Shown piece by piece: positions 43,383-61,855 of a stretch of 64,000 bases of DNA (position 1 is its first letter; each line of letters begins with the position of its first letter). The notes under the pieces are model-generated. The model worked only from the letters and a program-made list of their open reading frames with translations. It had not been told where the DNA came from and did not search any database. The translations under genes and the position numbers were made by a program. This stretch comes from Axinella damicornis (taxonomy: Eukaryota; Porifera; Demospongiae; Axinellida; Axinellidae). The stretch is from positions 9,653,412 to 9,717,411 of the forward strand of contig OZ007513.1 of the NCBI GenBank assembly GCA_963931865.1. The letters are read 5' to 3'.

Positions 43383-43852
43383 CGTTCTGAACGCCCACCC
43401 TGTTGGAACTTAGGGTGTTGCCCCCCTCCCCTCCCCCAAGATCTTTAATATATACTCGACTTTTGCCCCCCCGGCCTTCACTATTTTATGAAGGCCAGAT
43501 TCTAGCCTGTTACTCGACAGAGTAACGAGAGAGGGATTTTTTCAGCGTAGCTATTTAGACATATGCAGAATTTGTGATAGGACCCGTCAGCATGCCTGGC
43601 AACTATGACTACACCCCTTAGTTGTGAATCCTAGACTTGTGTAGTTATCAGATATCTCATCTCTTGTTGGTACTGCAGGTTATTTCAGATGATGACGCAC
43701 AAACAATTGGGCGCGCATATTTCCCATTGTTCTTGGCCAAACCATTGAGTATTGGAATCGTGAAGGCGGCCTGTAAGGCTGAGGGGATTTCAATCCCCCA
43801 AAAGCAGGCAAGAATGTTCTACTTACCCATTTGGGTAGAGAACTTTTTCTAG
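41749..43852 (+). CDS. Multi-exon host gene of unknown family
   Basis: Exons read by eye: 41749-41757 (MPE), 41841-41918 (RAPQRPRAPQPQGPQFPLPQ), 41999-42040 (QALGQRIHVPVHEQ), 42106-42191 (YMHVGRAPNAVVNAAGIPEG), 42468-42572 (TELQDENQSPSVLTENPQ), 42661-42736 (VTKMVEPLEKRRKKESVK), about 42842-42908 (DTSSSSGSDVDEVYRLW), 43139-43247 (DVNCTSTDIDDEQSDYLKRR then ENQNFLKELQL) and a last exon 43680-43852 (GRAYFPLFLAKPLSIGIVKA then YLPIWVENFF stop). Phases fit from exon 1 to 6 and from 43139 to the end; the linkage around 42842-43138 is unresolved. Basic, acidic and charged helical segments suggest a nuclear protein. A 54-base poly(G) lies in the last intron and a MITE in intron 4. No family recognised. 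Confidence 0.55.
42170..42466. repeat. MITE-like insert flanked by 60-bp direct repeats
   Basis: GGGGGTACACATA(A/C)AAGG and the following TATGTACAACTAATA to GGAACAAAGGAG occur at 42170-42233 and again at 42408-42466. Between them sits an element with ends resembling the TAGCCTCG family (TAGTCTCATACCCAGGCC and a GGTGAAAAGG right end). The repeats are far longer than a target duplication. The acceptor of exon 42468 lies in the second copy. Confidence 0.7.
43329..43382 (+). repeat. Poly(G) run of 54
   Basis: The longest homopolymer of the window, within the last intron of the gene at 41749-43852. On the plus (transcribed) strand it would form G-quadruplexes in RNA. Confidence 0.95.
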
Positions 43853-45030
43853 CTGAAAAGCCAGACTGAAATCTAGTAATATAGGCACGGTGACAAGAGA
43901 TGATGTCATTTTTGTAAAATAAGTTGTATGGCCTTATTACACTCCTGGTATAGAGAAAATTGTGCCGCGTAATATAATATAATATAATCCAACATAATAT
44001 AAATAATGTTTGAGTACTTAGGATTGGCCTACAGAGATTCTGACTACACCGCCGTGATCGCTATCATGCACTGACCTGAATGATAAAAGTTGGTGCTGAA
44101 ACTCACCTTGGTGGTGGAGATATGAGCGCTTTTGTCTCGCCGTTGGCCGCCATTGCTCGTGCGCTCTCTCGACTTCCGGTGGCAGTACCGTTCTTAGGAA
44201 AGGCACATGAAGATTCTGACCACACGGCCGTGATCGCTGTCGTTCACTGACGCATATATACCGAAACTCACCGTGCTGGCTAATTTGTGAGTGTTGTAAT
44301 AATGTCTTGTCTTACTTTTGGTCGCCATTGCTCGCGATCGACTTGAGCGTGGTTGCCACGTGGCATGTGTGTTAATTAGAACGTACTGGCTTGCGCTACG
44401 GCAGGTTGCAACGCGGCTACTTTATGAATGGTACTAGAGCAGCACTCTAAATAATTTGTGATCATCCCTGTATATAGCTATCATGGTGATGTGTGATAAT
44501 TGGAACGACCTGTCACACTTAGCTTGTGCTACCGTTTAACCGCGGCTACCAGGAGTGCGGTTGCCCCTCGTGTAACTACATTTAAGTTATTGTATTTTGG
44601 TTTTTGTTCTTTTAGGTCATAGCTAGTACCCCCTTTATGTACATTAATATCATGTTTGTGTACATTTGTTTTGTTAATAATTAACCTTTGGAATCCCAAA
44701 AATGTTCATTCGTATAATATTGGGGAAAGTATTGGGAAAGGTTAGTGTGAGCAAAACACAACTCTTGAGAGATTGTAAAGTGAATCTTCACTAATAATAC
44801 AATGGTTCCCCTATTGTCGGTGTTTAAAACACGATGATATCCCAAGTATGGGGAAGAGGAGCTTTATCACATTAAAACACTAACCTAGGGATGTACAAAA
44901 GAATTGGGAAATGGCTGTAGTGTAAGTAACGGGAAAATTCAATTTTCCCAATATGTTCCCGATATCCGGTTAACTTTCCCTGGCATAGTGAAGGTTTTTT
45001 TTTTTTTCCTGTGTTAATGCAGGACATTGG
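43853..45030. other. Non-coding with repeat fragments
   Basis: Contains the GATTCTGAC repeats (44030-44300) and a segment (44335-44390) inverted relative to 36767-36810; AT-rich otherwise. Confidence 0.5.
44030..44300 (+). repeat. Two diverged copies of a GATTCTGACNACAC repeat
   Basis: AGATTCTGACTACACCGCCGTGATCGCT at 44035-44062 and AGATTCTGACCACACGGCCGTGATCGCT at 44211-44238, each followed by CACTGAC and ACTCACC. A third start occurs near 60407. This is a transposon-derived repeat of unknown class. The 44335-44390 segment is inverted relative to 36767-36810. Confidence 0.6.
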
Positions 45031-45538
45031 AGGGCGAGCCTGAGCGAAGTGCATATGTATGCATGTGCAGGGCATGCAAGGAGCAGTTGCATTCACATGA
45101 TTGTCATGAGAATGTGACCGGGCAATGAGCACAGAAATTATGGCACTCTTGAAACATACACTCGTGCACATCATAGGAACTGTGAGTCAGGTTAGCGTTT
45201 CAATTGATAGCCTAGCAGCAACGTCACCGGCCATGGCAGTACGTGTAGGTCCACGCGCTGTCTCCGCCTTTGCCAGTGTCGCCGAGGAGGAAGAACGTTC
45301 ATGGTGCTCTAGCCAATGTCCACGAGTGGTCTCCGTCTTTGTTGTCGCCATCGTTCGTCGAACAGGTAGCTAGCTAGACGGTTCGTCGAGTTCGCTTAAT
45401 TTGAATATTATTGTGCACGTGCAAGTGAAATTCACTGATTTAAAATTTACGGTAATTGTAAGATCCACCGGACAAGCAAGCATACACACGCAGAGCGCAA
45501 TGAAGTCACGCTAGTGTGGGGCTCGCTCAGGCTCGCCC
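45031..45538. mobile_element. Inverted-repeat element, GGGCGAGCCTGAGCGA ends
   Basis: GGGCGAGCCTGAGCGA at the left and TCGCTCAGGCTCGCCC at the right, about 508 bases apart. A second copy of the left half lies at 57390-57700. No coding frame with motifs. Confidence 0.7.
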
Positions 45539-45570
45539 CAATTATTGCTTGAACCGTGAACCACTTTTGT

Positions 45571-45826
45571 TCAAGAAGTCATTTAATTGCCCAAGTGGAT
45601 CTTCACTTGCCTGAGTGGGCATTCATCATATATATCAGTGCTACCAACCGACATTCAAACAACATGGCTATAACCAGACATGTATCCACTTTCAGCTCCA
45701 GAGGCAATCATCTGTGACAATGGGTGTAACTTGCATAATTATTGCTTGAACCGAGAACCACTTTTCTTCAAGAAGTCATTCAATTGCCCCAGTGGATCTT
45801 TATTGTTTATTACTTGCCTGAGCAAC
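45571..45826 (-). repeat. Acidic-protein unit, fragments
   Basis: Two short pieces (about 45571-45710 and 45755-45826) of the unit seen at 26.8-28.8 kb, including TTGCCTGAGTGGGCATTCAT and CTACCAACCGACATTCAAAC. Confidence 0.65.
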
Positions 45827-46454
45827 TAGATAGTTAACCTTTTTCTCCCTAAGAACTAAAGGTGTGGCCTCTAATGCTAATGAATGTGTTAATGATTTAC
45901 ATTTCAGGTCATCATGTTCAAGTTTGCTGTGTTTGCCAGCCGGTGATCCCAGGGAAAACGGCGGAAAAAATATGGGTAGGGGAATACATGGACTTTCAGA
46001 CCTCCCGCCAGCGAGGGGCAAGCTAAGTCGCTCCCAACCTCAGTGGAGGGCCATGTAATAGTGGTACAGGCAGCTGAACTGGCTCAATCAAGGAAACGGA
46101 TTCCGGACTTGGGAACTTGGACACAAATAATGCTTTGCTCTCTTCATGGCGGTGGTCACTGCCAAAGAGCCCGATAGAGCTGCAGACTGGCTGAATCAAG
46201 GAGCTTGGGTCAGATGATTTTAACACCCTCAGATTTATACCAAATTCAACTGAAACAACCACAAAAACATCCCTTTTGCAGTGTTATATTGTGATCACAT
46301 ACGAGTTTGAACCAAGGATTCCTTACAAGGAAGCCATTAATTTCAAACAATTAATGTGCTCACTGTGTATCAGAACTGAAATGGGAGTACCACACTGTAA
46401 AAACTGTGTGGTGAACGTCACTACCAACAGTGGTGATGTTCACCACTTAATTAA

Positions 46455-47075
46455 ACCCTTTCAACCCAATAGCGCCCGATAATTAAGCGCCCGTTAAACC
46501 CGAGAGCGCCCGTATGCGCCCGAAACTGGATTCCGGCTATTTATCGCCATAGCTACGCGATCGGACTTTGGATAAGTGATTTGCGTGTCACAGGAAGTCG
46601 AGTGAAGCATAATTAGCTGTGGTGTTCCATAGGGACTTTCCCCACAAATCACATTACAAGTTTACTTGTCGATCGATGTGTACTCAGTGACGGCATATTA
46701 CAGCTTATATCTTACGAGCAAGTTGTTGTATCGAGTTTGTACTAGCCAGTTAGCTCACCCACACTGGTAACCTACCGTTGCTGGGCCAGTCAGCCAACCT
46801 CTGCTGTGGTTTTGCCGTCATTCTCGAGAGCACAGCGACAACCCGCGTTTCCACCGTTGTGTCTTTCCCAGGCCTCACTGTCAAGTCGCGGGACTACTTC
46901 AGGAACGAAGCAGGTTTGTTTTCAAGCCAAATAAGTATAACTATCAATACCTGAACTCAGCTATTTTGCAAGATACAATGCCAATGAATCGATACAACAC
47001 AAAAATCGCCATTTTTCATTAGCATTTGTGTAACCACGCGATTGATTTCTGCGCATGCGCCTCGGGTTGAAAGGG
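46455..47075. mobile_element. piggyBac-like non-autonomous element (TTAA flanked)
   Basis: Inverted ends CCCTTTCAACCC lie next to TTAA on both sides (46451-46454 and 47076-47079), with one extra A at the left. TTAA targets and ends starting CCC are characteristic of piggyBac. About 620 bases, no transposase frame. Confidence 0.65.
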
Positions 47076-47084
47076 TTAACTTTC

Positions 47085-47245
47085 ACTACATGGTAGTGAC
47101 ACACTATAGTTGGTGATGTTCACTACTTTAACCCTTCACTGCATGTTAGTGACACATTTAGTAGTGATGCTCACTACTTTTACCGTTCACTATTATTGTG
47201 TTAGTGACACATTAAGGTGATGGTCACTATACTTCAGTACTGCTC
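47085..47245 (+). repeat. TTCACTAC..TAGTGACAC minisatellite
   Basis: Three to four irregular copies of a 50-60 base unit containing TTCACTAC and TAGTGACACA. The first lies immediately right of the TTAA-flanked element, and related sequence (GTGAACGTCACTACC..GTTCACCACTTAA) is directly left of it, so the element is inserted inside this array. Confidence 0.65.
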
Positions 47246-48357
47246 GTGAAAAACGAATAATTCTCAGACTATAGCTATTAACTTTGCACTTCTCTGGTGA
47301 TACAGAAAAAGCATACCTCTACGTACACAGTGCCACTTCCACAAAGTTGGAAGGCAAGTTATAATACCTTCGTTTTGTACAGCACTTGTACCTGGGTTAT
47401 CAATCCAGCTGTCCACATCTCACCTAGCGGAAAGGCCATTCCATGCACCGACACTCTCCAAGTACAACAATGTATGTCTGGTTGGACAAAGACCTTATCG
47501 GTGATGGGGACAAGATTGGAACAACCGACATTTGTCCAGCCATCCACCTCCCACTCTCAGTTTACCCTTTGTAGCTAGTATCAAGCCACAAATGTACTTA
47601 TCAGTCAAGGGCCGATTTTCTCGTACACAACTACAAACGATCTCAAAGCGACACAATACGTACAAATAGTATCAACGAAAAGCGATGCGATCTACGCTGC
47701 GCGCGGCCCGGGGCCCGGGCCGGCCGGCCGGCCTACACGTGTACGTATTATATTTCGAATTCAGCAAGGCAGCTGCTTGTTGATTTGCGCTCAGAGAGAT
47801 AACTCAGAGAAACGACTTTCGAAGCTGTTGACCAGCGTCCCCGAACCGATCTATGTTCTAATCTGAAAGAGTCAACTAATCCTCACAGAGAAAAAAAAAA
47901 CTGGGCCGTTCAGTTTCACTTTATGAACGGGTAAGTATCTCTGCTGCTGGATGGGTATATAGGTGTGGCATGTATTCGATGTGTGTGTGTGTTATTGTAG
48001 TGTGGTGAGAGTCGGCTGAGCTTTGTGGGAGTGGTTTGATGTGTTTCGGCTTTATGGCCAAGCCTAGTAGTAGTCAGTCTGATGCATGCTCAACTCAGTG
48101 AGATTGGCATGTTGTGTATGTGTTTGTGGAGGACTGGAACTGTTAAATAGTGTTAATTATAGTGTTTGCTCAACTTTGGAGCAAGCCCCTGGTGCTCAGG
48201 GTGACTTCCTTTGTCCTTTTGTATGTACCTGTCCTTATCCTTTGTTGTTGTTCTGAATGGTCTTTTGTTGTTGTTCTGAATGGTCTTTTGTTGTTATTCT
48301 GTATTTAAGTAGCGCTTGGTTTGTATGTGTACTCGATCAAACGCCGCACTTGATTAA

Positions 48358-48521
48358 CCCTTTAAGCCCCATTGCCAGAGGGGTCTCTCCATGTGTGCGG
48401 GCTCCACCAAGTTTGGCCGCTGAGGAGCAAATGCTGTGGGAGAGGAGTACCGATGAAAGTGGTGTGCGCTGAATGCATGAAAATGTGTTGTCTTGGTGGG
48501 AAGAATTTGGTGGTTAAAGGG
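48358..48521. mobile_element. 164-bp piggyBac-like MITE nested in another repeat
   Basis: Ends CCCTTTAA are inverted and flanked by TTAA at 48354-48357 and 48522-48525. Outside, GCCGCACTTGA and GTGGGCGCCCTCAAATAAAA appear to be halves of an older repeat split by the insertion. Confidence 0.75.
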
Positions 48522-48614
48522 TTAAGTGGGCGCCCTCAAATAAAAGCCGCACATCCAGAAGGACTGAACGAAATAACGCCGCCCTTGTTTAGTAGCCGCG
48601 GCTAGTGCATTTGA

Positions 48615-49450
48615 ATGGTCGGCGATCGATCGAAGTTTACCACTCAATACACAGTCACCATAGATGTTGTCAGCCTGTACCCTTCCATTCCACAATCCGA
48701 ATACATTGCATTGTTATGTAATCGACATGATCTTTCACTCTTTGACCCCAATCTTACTATCCACCTTTTGCACCTTCATCCAAAATACAATTATTTTACG
48801 TTTGGCACTGCTTGTTTTCAGCAAATTCAAGGCACAGCAATGGGAGTTGCCTTCTCCACTGACAATTTTCTTCCCAACCTTTTCCTGCCGATTATTTCTG
48901 TGATGATTGCTATTTAAGTTTGCCCTCAGGTCTTTTTATACACGATGATGGTACGTAGCTGTATACATAGTTACTGAAACATCTGAATCAAACTGAGTGC
49001 TCTCTTCCAAGAACTGCTTCTTCAATGGTACTTGTTTGATAATTAAAATTAGTACTTCAAACGAATCAGATCTCTTGACTAGTGACACTTAACTACTGTT
49101 GCTACGACTCAACCTAGTCACACAGAACTGTCCGCTTTTTTTTACTTTGCAGCTTTTTCCGCACCCAGCAAATTACACCACCCCTTCTGAAACCCTACAC
49201 GGACGACAACATCCTTCTTTTGCCACGTAACATCAACATAATGACTGCTCTCAACTCTTACGTATACCACCCGACTCTAACATTTACAATCTACCATTCA
49301 CTGACTATTGGTAGACTTCCTCGACATGACAATTCACACAGCGGAATGCTTCAACAAACACCAACCTGCTGACATACGTACCTACCAAAAGCCACAATTA
49401 TCAATATCTTCAATTTTATCAATATCTTCACTTTTCGTCTGTGCACCCAG
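48615..49450 (+). pseudogene. Penelope-like reverse transcriptase, copy 1 (broken)
   Basis: 48648-48890 reads VTIDVVSLYPSIPQSEYIAL, YFTFGTACFQQIQGTAMGVA and FS. This equals RT motif A (DVVSLY..IP) and the QIQGTAMG box typical of Penelope-like elements. The frame then fails. From 49150 fragments FPHPANYTTPSET, ALNSYVYHPTLTFTIYHSL and DFLDMTIH cover the region around and after the YxDD box, but a one-base insertion (ACCCTACACGG) removes the YTDD reading. No GIY-YIG endonuclease was seen. The element is dead, and it runs straight into a RecQ-like fragment. Confidence 0.8.
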
Positions 49451-49499
49451 GCTCCGTATTCAAAGGTTTAATTGTCGGCGAATGCACGCACTATGCATG

Positions 49500-49745
49500 C
49501 ACACTTTTTGTAGTGCTAGAATAACACTCATAAGTCAAGTTGTTCAAATTGCTTTTGCAACTGTTGCCCTTGGCATGGGTGCGAACACGGTCAGAGTAAA
49601 CACCACCTTACACTACGGAGCTCCCTCATGTATTGAGGACTGCTCCCAGGAGAGCGGACGTGCAGGACAAAGTGGAGAGCAAGCTAAATCCATTGTCTTC
49701 TGGAAGGCTATTTGAGACAGGATGGAACTAGCCCCTGTAGCTGTC
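49500..49745 (+). pseudogene. RecQ-family helicase C-terminal fragment, copy 1
   Basis: The frame reads VVQIAFATVALGMGANTVRV, NTTLHYGAPSCIEDCSQESG and RAGQSGEQAKSIVFWKAI. This is helicase motifs V and VI of RecQ-type superfamily 2 helicases (ATxAxGMG... and QExGRAGR.G), with the final motif VI arginine replaced by Q. Motifs Ia to IV are absent, so no ATPase core. It directly follows the Penelope-like fragment and the arrangement recurs at 62640-62945. Downstream sequence to about 50250 is shared by both copies and contains HRTPHRFARRGKCRLKTK, a basic segment of unknown origin. Confidence 0.75.
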
Positions 49746-50403
49746 TGTAGTAGGTCAACACTTTCCGCAGCAAATGATCCATTCTGTGATATAGCGGGGA
49801 AATTGGGGTTTTGTTTCTTTACGACATCTGACAGTTCATTAGTGACACCAGAGATGACTGCTGATTTACAAAACCACATCCCTAGGCAACAGCCTCAGCA
49901 AATTGCTGACCCATTACCACCTCCCATTTACAAGCACAAAACCAACAATCCCACCCTGACTAGACTCACAGCAAGTGAGCACAACCACAACACTTGGAAC
50001 ACCTGGCCAGTCAACCATAATACATTGCATCCTGTACTGCATCCTGTACTGCATCCTGTACTGCGCACTGGTAATGGGAGGGTTAGTCAGTCAACAACAC
50101 ATAGGACACCTCAAAAACAACTCAACACAACAACAATAACAACAACAACACATAGGACACCTCATAGGTTTGCACGGAGAGGAAAGTGCCGATTAAAAAC
50201 CAAAATTGTATCACTTCCAAAACGTTACACGACTGAGTACGAAATAAAAATTTTATCGCTTTTGTATAATTGTTTCCTGTTTGGTCTGTTGTGCGTACGT
50301 ACACTAGTTCTGTACACACTAGTTCTGTACACACTTGATCGTCTGTTCGCTTGCCTCCTTAGCTCAGGCAGTGGATCAGCGGAGCAGTGGTTAATTAAAC
50401 ATG

Positions 50404-50709
50404 AATGACAATCCAATGGTACATGCCAAGAAGTGGGTCACCAAAGCAGTCGTAAAATATGGCACAACCATTTCAATGGTACATGCCAAGAAGTGGGTCA
50501 CCAAAGCAGTGGTAAAACATGGCACAAATGTTCCAACGGTACATGCCAAGAAGTGGATCAGTGGAGTAGTGGTAAAACATGGCACAACCATTCTAACGGT
50601 ACATGCTATAGCTAAGAATTGGGTCAATAGATTTACTACATCATATGGTAAGATCTCTCCTAATACACCTGTCTCAATGTATCAAGTCATTCTAGAATCC
50701 TTACACTAA
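50404..50709 (+). CDS. ORF made of a 60-bp in-frame minisatellite
   Basis: From ATG 50401/50416, three and a half repeats of a 20-residue unit (MVHAKKWVTKAVVKYGTTIS), with conservative changes between copies (K/H, T/S, V/I) and no frame break, then IAKNWVNRFTTSYGKISPNT and a stop at 50707. The unit is basic and probably strand or helix forming. Preserved frame over four repeats hints at coding, but 60 is a multiple of three, so an open frame can arise by chance. It is not recognised. Confidence 0.35.
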   Translation, partial: NDNPMVHAKKWVTKAVVKYGTTISMVHAKKWVTKAVVKHGTNVPTVHAKKWISGVVVKHGTTILTVHAIAKNWVNRFTTSYGKISPNTPVSMYQVILESLH

Positions 50710-50775
50710 ACTGATATGATGGCACACATAGCATACACTGCATTTGATTAGTCTTAGAACCAGACCCTTCACACA

Positions 50776-50805
<30 letters not shown>
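50776..50805 (+). repeat. Poly(G) run of 30 in the loop of an inverted repeat
   Basis: CCAGACCCTTC at 50760-50770 and GAAGGGTCTGG at 50812-50822 flank the G run; CCCAGACCCTTC occurs again at 51042. Confidence 0.85.
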
Positions 50806-50806
<1 letters not shown>

Positions 50807-51196
50807 TCGAGGAAGGGTCTGGGCACATGCTTATACATTTGAGCTCTCCTCACGGAATGCAATTATGCATTGGTAATTGTTGGAAACTCCGGGGAGTCAT
50901 GACATAGTACAGCAATTCGAATTCGCCATATGTAGTTGCTGGCGACACTGAAAGCCTGAAAAATCATTTCCATAATGCAATCAACAATTCTGATTCGTCA
51001 GGTCAACATTCCGTTCTGGGGACAACTCAAATGTAAATGCATGCCCAGACCCTTCCTCACTCCCCGTATGAAGGGACTACATACTTATCTATTTATATGC
51101 AGTGTATGATTTTGCTCATTTATGCCACACCAGGAGTGCATAACTGTCATCATGCAATCATGGCTGGCGCAAACTTGACCAGTGGCTATTCAACAC

Positions 51197-51790
51197 TAGG
51201 GTTCCACCGATGCTGGTATAGTTATCGGTATCGGTACTGGTATCGGTATCGGTCCCAATACCAGCCACTGGTGAGGTATAGTGTATCGGCTATTGGAATT
51301 CTGTGGTATTAATGATTTAATTGCGCTATGACACGAGTCTGACTCAGTGCATGCTCGAGCAATCAACGACGGCCAGGCAAGCTCGGAGAGAGCAATCAAC
51401 GATGGCAGGCAAGCTCAGAGAGAGCAATCAACAATGGCCAGGCAAGCTCGGAGAGAGCAATCAACAATGGCCAGGCAAGCTCGGAGAGAGCAATCAATGA
51501 TGGCCAGGCAAGCTCGGAGAGAGCAATCAACAATGGCCAGGCAAGCTCGGAGAGAGCAATCAACAATGGCCAGGCAAGCTCAGAGAGAGCAATCAACAAT
51601 GGCCAGGCAAGCTCAGAGAGAGCAATCAACGATGGCCAGGCAAGCTCGGAGAGAGCATTTCTGTGTGAATGCTGATGAGGCTTGTTGCAAAATTTGTAAA
51701 GAAAGCTCTTCAATGACACACAGTGGTATCGGCCTATTTCCAATATCGGAATCAGGAGTATCGGTTAAATTTGGTATCAGTGGAACACTA
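51197..51790. mobile_element. 594-bp hAT-type MITE carrying a 33-bp minisatellite
   Basis: Ends TAGGGTTCCACCGAT and ATCAGTGGAACACTA are inverted, followed inward by TATCGGTATCGG-type repeats. TTCAACAC is directly duplicated at 51189-51196 and 51791-51798 (8 bp, hAT-like). About nine tandem copies of GCAATCAACAATGGCCAGGC... with a 33-bp period occupy 51352-51656; they keep long frames open on both strands, which I regard as artefact. Confidence 0.9.
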
Positions 51791-51825
51791 TTCAACACTC
51801 CATAAAAATGATTACGAGATAGCAA

Positions 51826-52400
51826 ATGTACACTATACAGACACTGCTCACCTTCTCCTTCAAACTTCGATGAGTCCTCTCTCATGGCTGTCCATTTCAA
51901 GTATGGTGAACCCTCTCCGGAGTGCTGTACAGTCCACCTTCTCCTTCAAACTTCTCCGAGTCCTCCCTTATGGCTTTCTATTTCAAGTATTGTAGACCCT
52001 CTCCTGAGTGCTGTACGGTCTTTTCTTCAATTTCACCATTTGCCGGCATGCCCGATGTGGTAGAATCGCTCCAATAAGTGGGACAGATGGATCTTTGGTT
52101 ACTAAACTCTTTTAGATGCTCTGCGCGAGTCTACTTGTGGAAGACCCAATGAGAAATCTAAGAACCAAGAACCAAGAATATACATTAACCAAGAATATAC
52201 ATTATACAAACAGGTCATCTTCTCCTTCCAACCTTCCAACTTCTCCAAGTCCTCCCTCATGGTTCTCCATATCAAGCATCGTGGACCCTCTCCTGAGTGC
52301 TGTAGTTGTGAGTTTCGCCATTTGCCGGCATGCCCGACGTGGTAGAATCGCTCCAATAAGTGGGACAGATGGATCTTCAGTTACTAAGCTCTTTTAGCTG
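51826..52400 (-). repeat. Duplicated exon-like block, two copies plus a partial third
   Basis: 51905-52110 and 52200-52397 share TTTGCCGGCATGCCCGA, GTGGTAGAATCGCTCCAATA and AAGTGGGACAGATGGATCTT, plus a CTCCAAGTCCTCCCTCATGG block also at 51860. On the minus strand one frame of the second copy reads DPSVPLIGAILPRRACRQMA and a downstream acidic stretch. It may be duplicated exons of a minus-strand gene; splice borders are unclear. Confidence 0.5.
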
Positions 52401-52613
52401 TTCTGTGTGAGGCGGCTTCTTCACTAGAAGACCCAATGAGAAAATAATCTAAGATGAAGCATACAAGTGTGCTAGAACCCAAGAACCAAGTGACCATGAT
52501 TGCAAACTAGACACCTATAAATTACATTTCCAATGCTGATAGAACACAAAAGTATGGGTCTTTAAAATTAATGCTACCTCACCTACAATAACCCTAACCC
52601 TAAGTTAGCCCTA

Positions 52614-52670
52614 CTTTTCAGCAAGCATCCTTGAAATGAATTTCATTTTTCAAGGATGTTTGCTGAAAAG
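52614..52670. repeat. 57-base hairpin
   Basis: CTTTTCAGCAAGCATCCTTG pairs with CAAGGATGTTTGCTGAAAAG around an AAATGAATTTCATTTTT centre. One mismatch in the first 20 base pairs. Confidence 0.9.
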
Positions 52671-53059
52671 CCGTGCAGCGTGTGTGACAAAAGTTAATGG
52701 CGCTTCACAAGAGTTGCCTTCTTGTCCACAGTCGAGCTTACCTACTCCCCAAAATGGCAACGGAATGTCCAAAGTACTCAAGTGGTCTTAACAATATGCC
52801 ATGTCGGCATGATGGCCCTGCCGGCAGGCAACAATCAAGACAAAGGCGCAGGCGTATACCGCCCACGCTTAAACTCTGATCTGCCAGGTGGTACCGTAGT
52901 TCTCGTGCAGACGTAAATCAGCTGCAAAGGCCCAGCCTGGATCTCTCCGACTGGGTGAAGGATTTCCAGGCGATCTACTGGCACTTTCGAACAACTGAAA
53001 GTAAGCTAGCTACCTATAGCTCAGCCATCAATCGACTGAACCACGTTTTAGTATTGAAT

Positions 53060-53099
53060 TAGCCTCGTTCCCAGGCTAAGTGGCCTGGGAACGAGGCTA
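53060..53099. mobile_element. 40-bp minimal foldback of the TAGCCTCG family
   Basis: TAGCCTCGTTCCCAGGC and its complement separated by TAAGTG only. A similar short copy lies at 53650-53690. Confidence 0.8.
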
Positions 53100-53371
53100 A
53101 CTCAGATTCATGTTTGATGGCCATACCGCAAACACAGTCTTTCATACCCCTCACTTTTTGGTCAAACTGGTAGCAGTGGAAATCTAGCTTCTCATCACGT
53201 TGAAAGATGGAAACATGTCTGCTTCACATACGGCAAAATAATGCGTAGCTATATGCTTTAGAATTAAACCATTCCGTGAAATAGAGTATACCAGGTATAC
53301 AGTTCCACAATCTTCACCAGTTCACCTTAATTAATTATAATGCCCTAGAACGGGCTCTCACTATAAGGTAA

Positions 53372-53400
<29 letters not shown>
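53372..53400 (+). repeat. Poly(G) run of 29
   Basis: Uninterrupted G homopolymer downstream of the annexin gene. Confidence 0.9.
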
Positions 53401-53402
<2 letters not shown>

Positions 53403-53843
53403 CCAGTCGGTATTGTAAATTCGGGACATGGTACTTTACGGCCCTCACATTTGCTATTTTTCAGGCTGGCAAATGTAGCTACATGCATACCGTAGCTAGA
53501 TTCAAACTTCCAACACTGTACATGTACAGCATTAGCAAAACTGCTGGTGGAGAGCAAAAGCTGTTGCTGTGTCCGGGATCCCTTTATACCTAGCTTACCA
53601 CAGAATAATAATTATTGGGTATTTTTAATTGCCTTGTAGCAAAGAACTGGCCTCATTCCCAGGCTGGGGAGGAGCCTGGGAACGAGGTTGCACACTAAAA
53701 TCCAGTGACTTACAAAATTAATCATCTATATCTTGCACTGTATATAATATACAACACAACCACAACTAGGATATCAATCTGTAAAGCACCTAAAAGTGAT
53801 ATCAATCTGTTTCTAAAAGCAGCTTAAAGTTTTCCAGGAGGAT

Positions 53844-61274
<7,431 letters not shown>

Positions 61275-61855
61275 CTGGAAACCAGCACATCACACATTAC
61301 TCAGATTGTTCTCGACAGCACAGTTAGCCCATTACAGCTTCAGCACAACTTAAGCTTTCTTCATGCACAGAACAATCCAATTGTACAGACATCAACAATG
61401 CGGGTACAATAAAGCTATGACCGGTCCTCTGCGATCATCACTGTTGCTGCGCACATTGCTGCAGGTACCAGCTTGGTCAAGTTTACGGCTTATCGCTCCA
61501 TTTGCAAGCTCATGATGTGCAGCCACACACATATTGTTGTTGACCACACCCTCTACATGGTTGTTTCCTACTTTGTCTTGCTACAATTTGTCCCTCTTGA
61601 ACGATCTTCTAAATGCATCTATGACAACACCCATAGGCCTACAACATGAGGCCACACCTACTATTGTGCTCACATGTGAGAGGCATACTGGGCATATGCA
61701 ATATTCATAGTACATCTGTGTGAGTGTATAATTCAGGCATTCGGTGGCCGCACTTAGACTAGTGGCCTACTTCGTAATAATAATTATGTTCCAAAGCCTT
61801 CCATTTTCAAGTCTCATTTCCAATTCTGTACAGCAAAACCTCAGTACCAGGGTAG

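Noticed and set aside
47695..47740. Very GC-rich GGCCCGGGGCCCGGGCCGGC stretch as a possible CpG-island promoter
   Set aside because: Only about 40 bases, with no first exon or ORF beginning nearby; kept as a compositional oddity.
51347..51805. REQSTMARQAR repeat protein on plus strand and its antisense
   Set aside because: 33-bp minisatellite inside a MITE; both strands are open, with no start or splice context.
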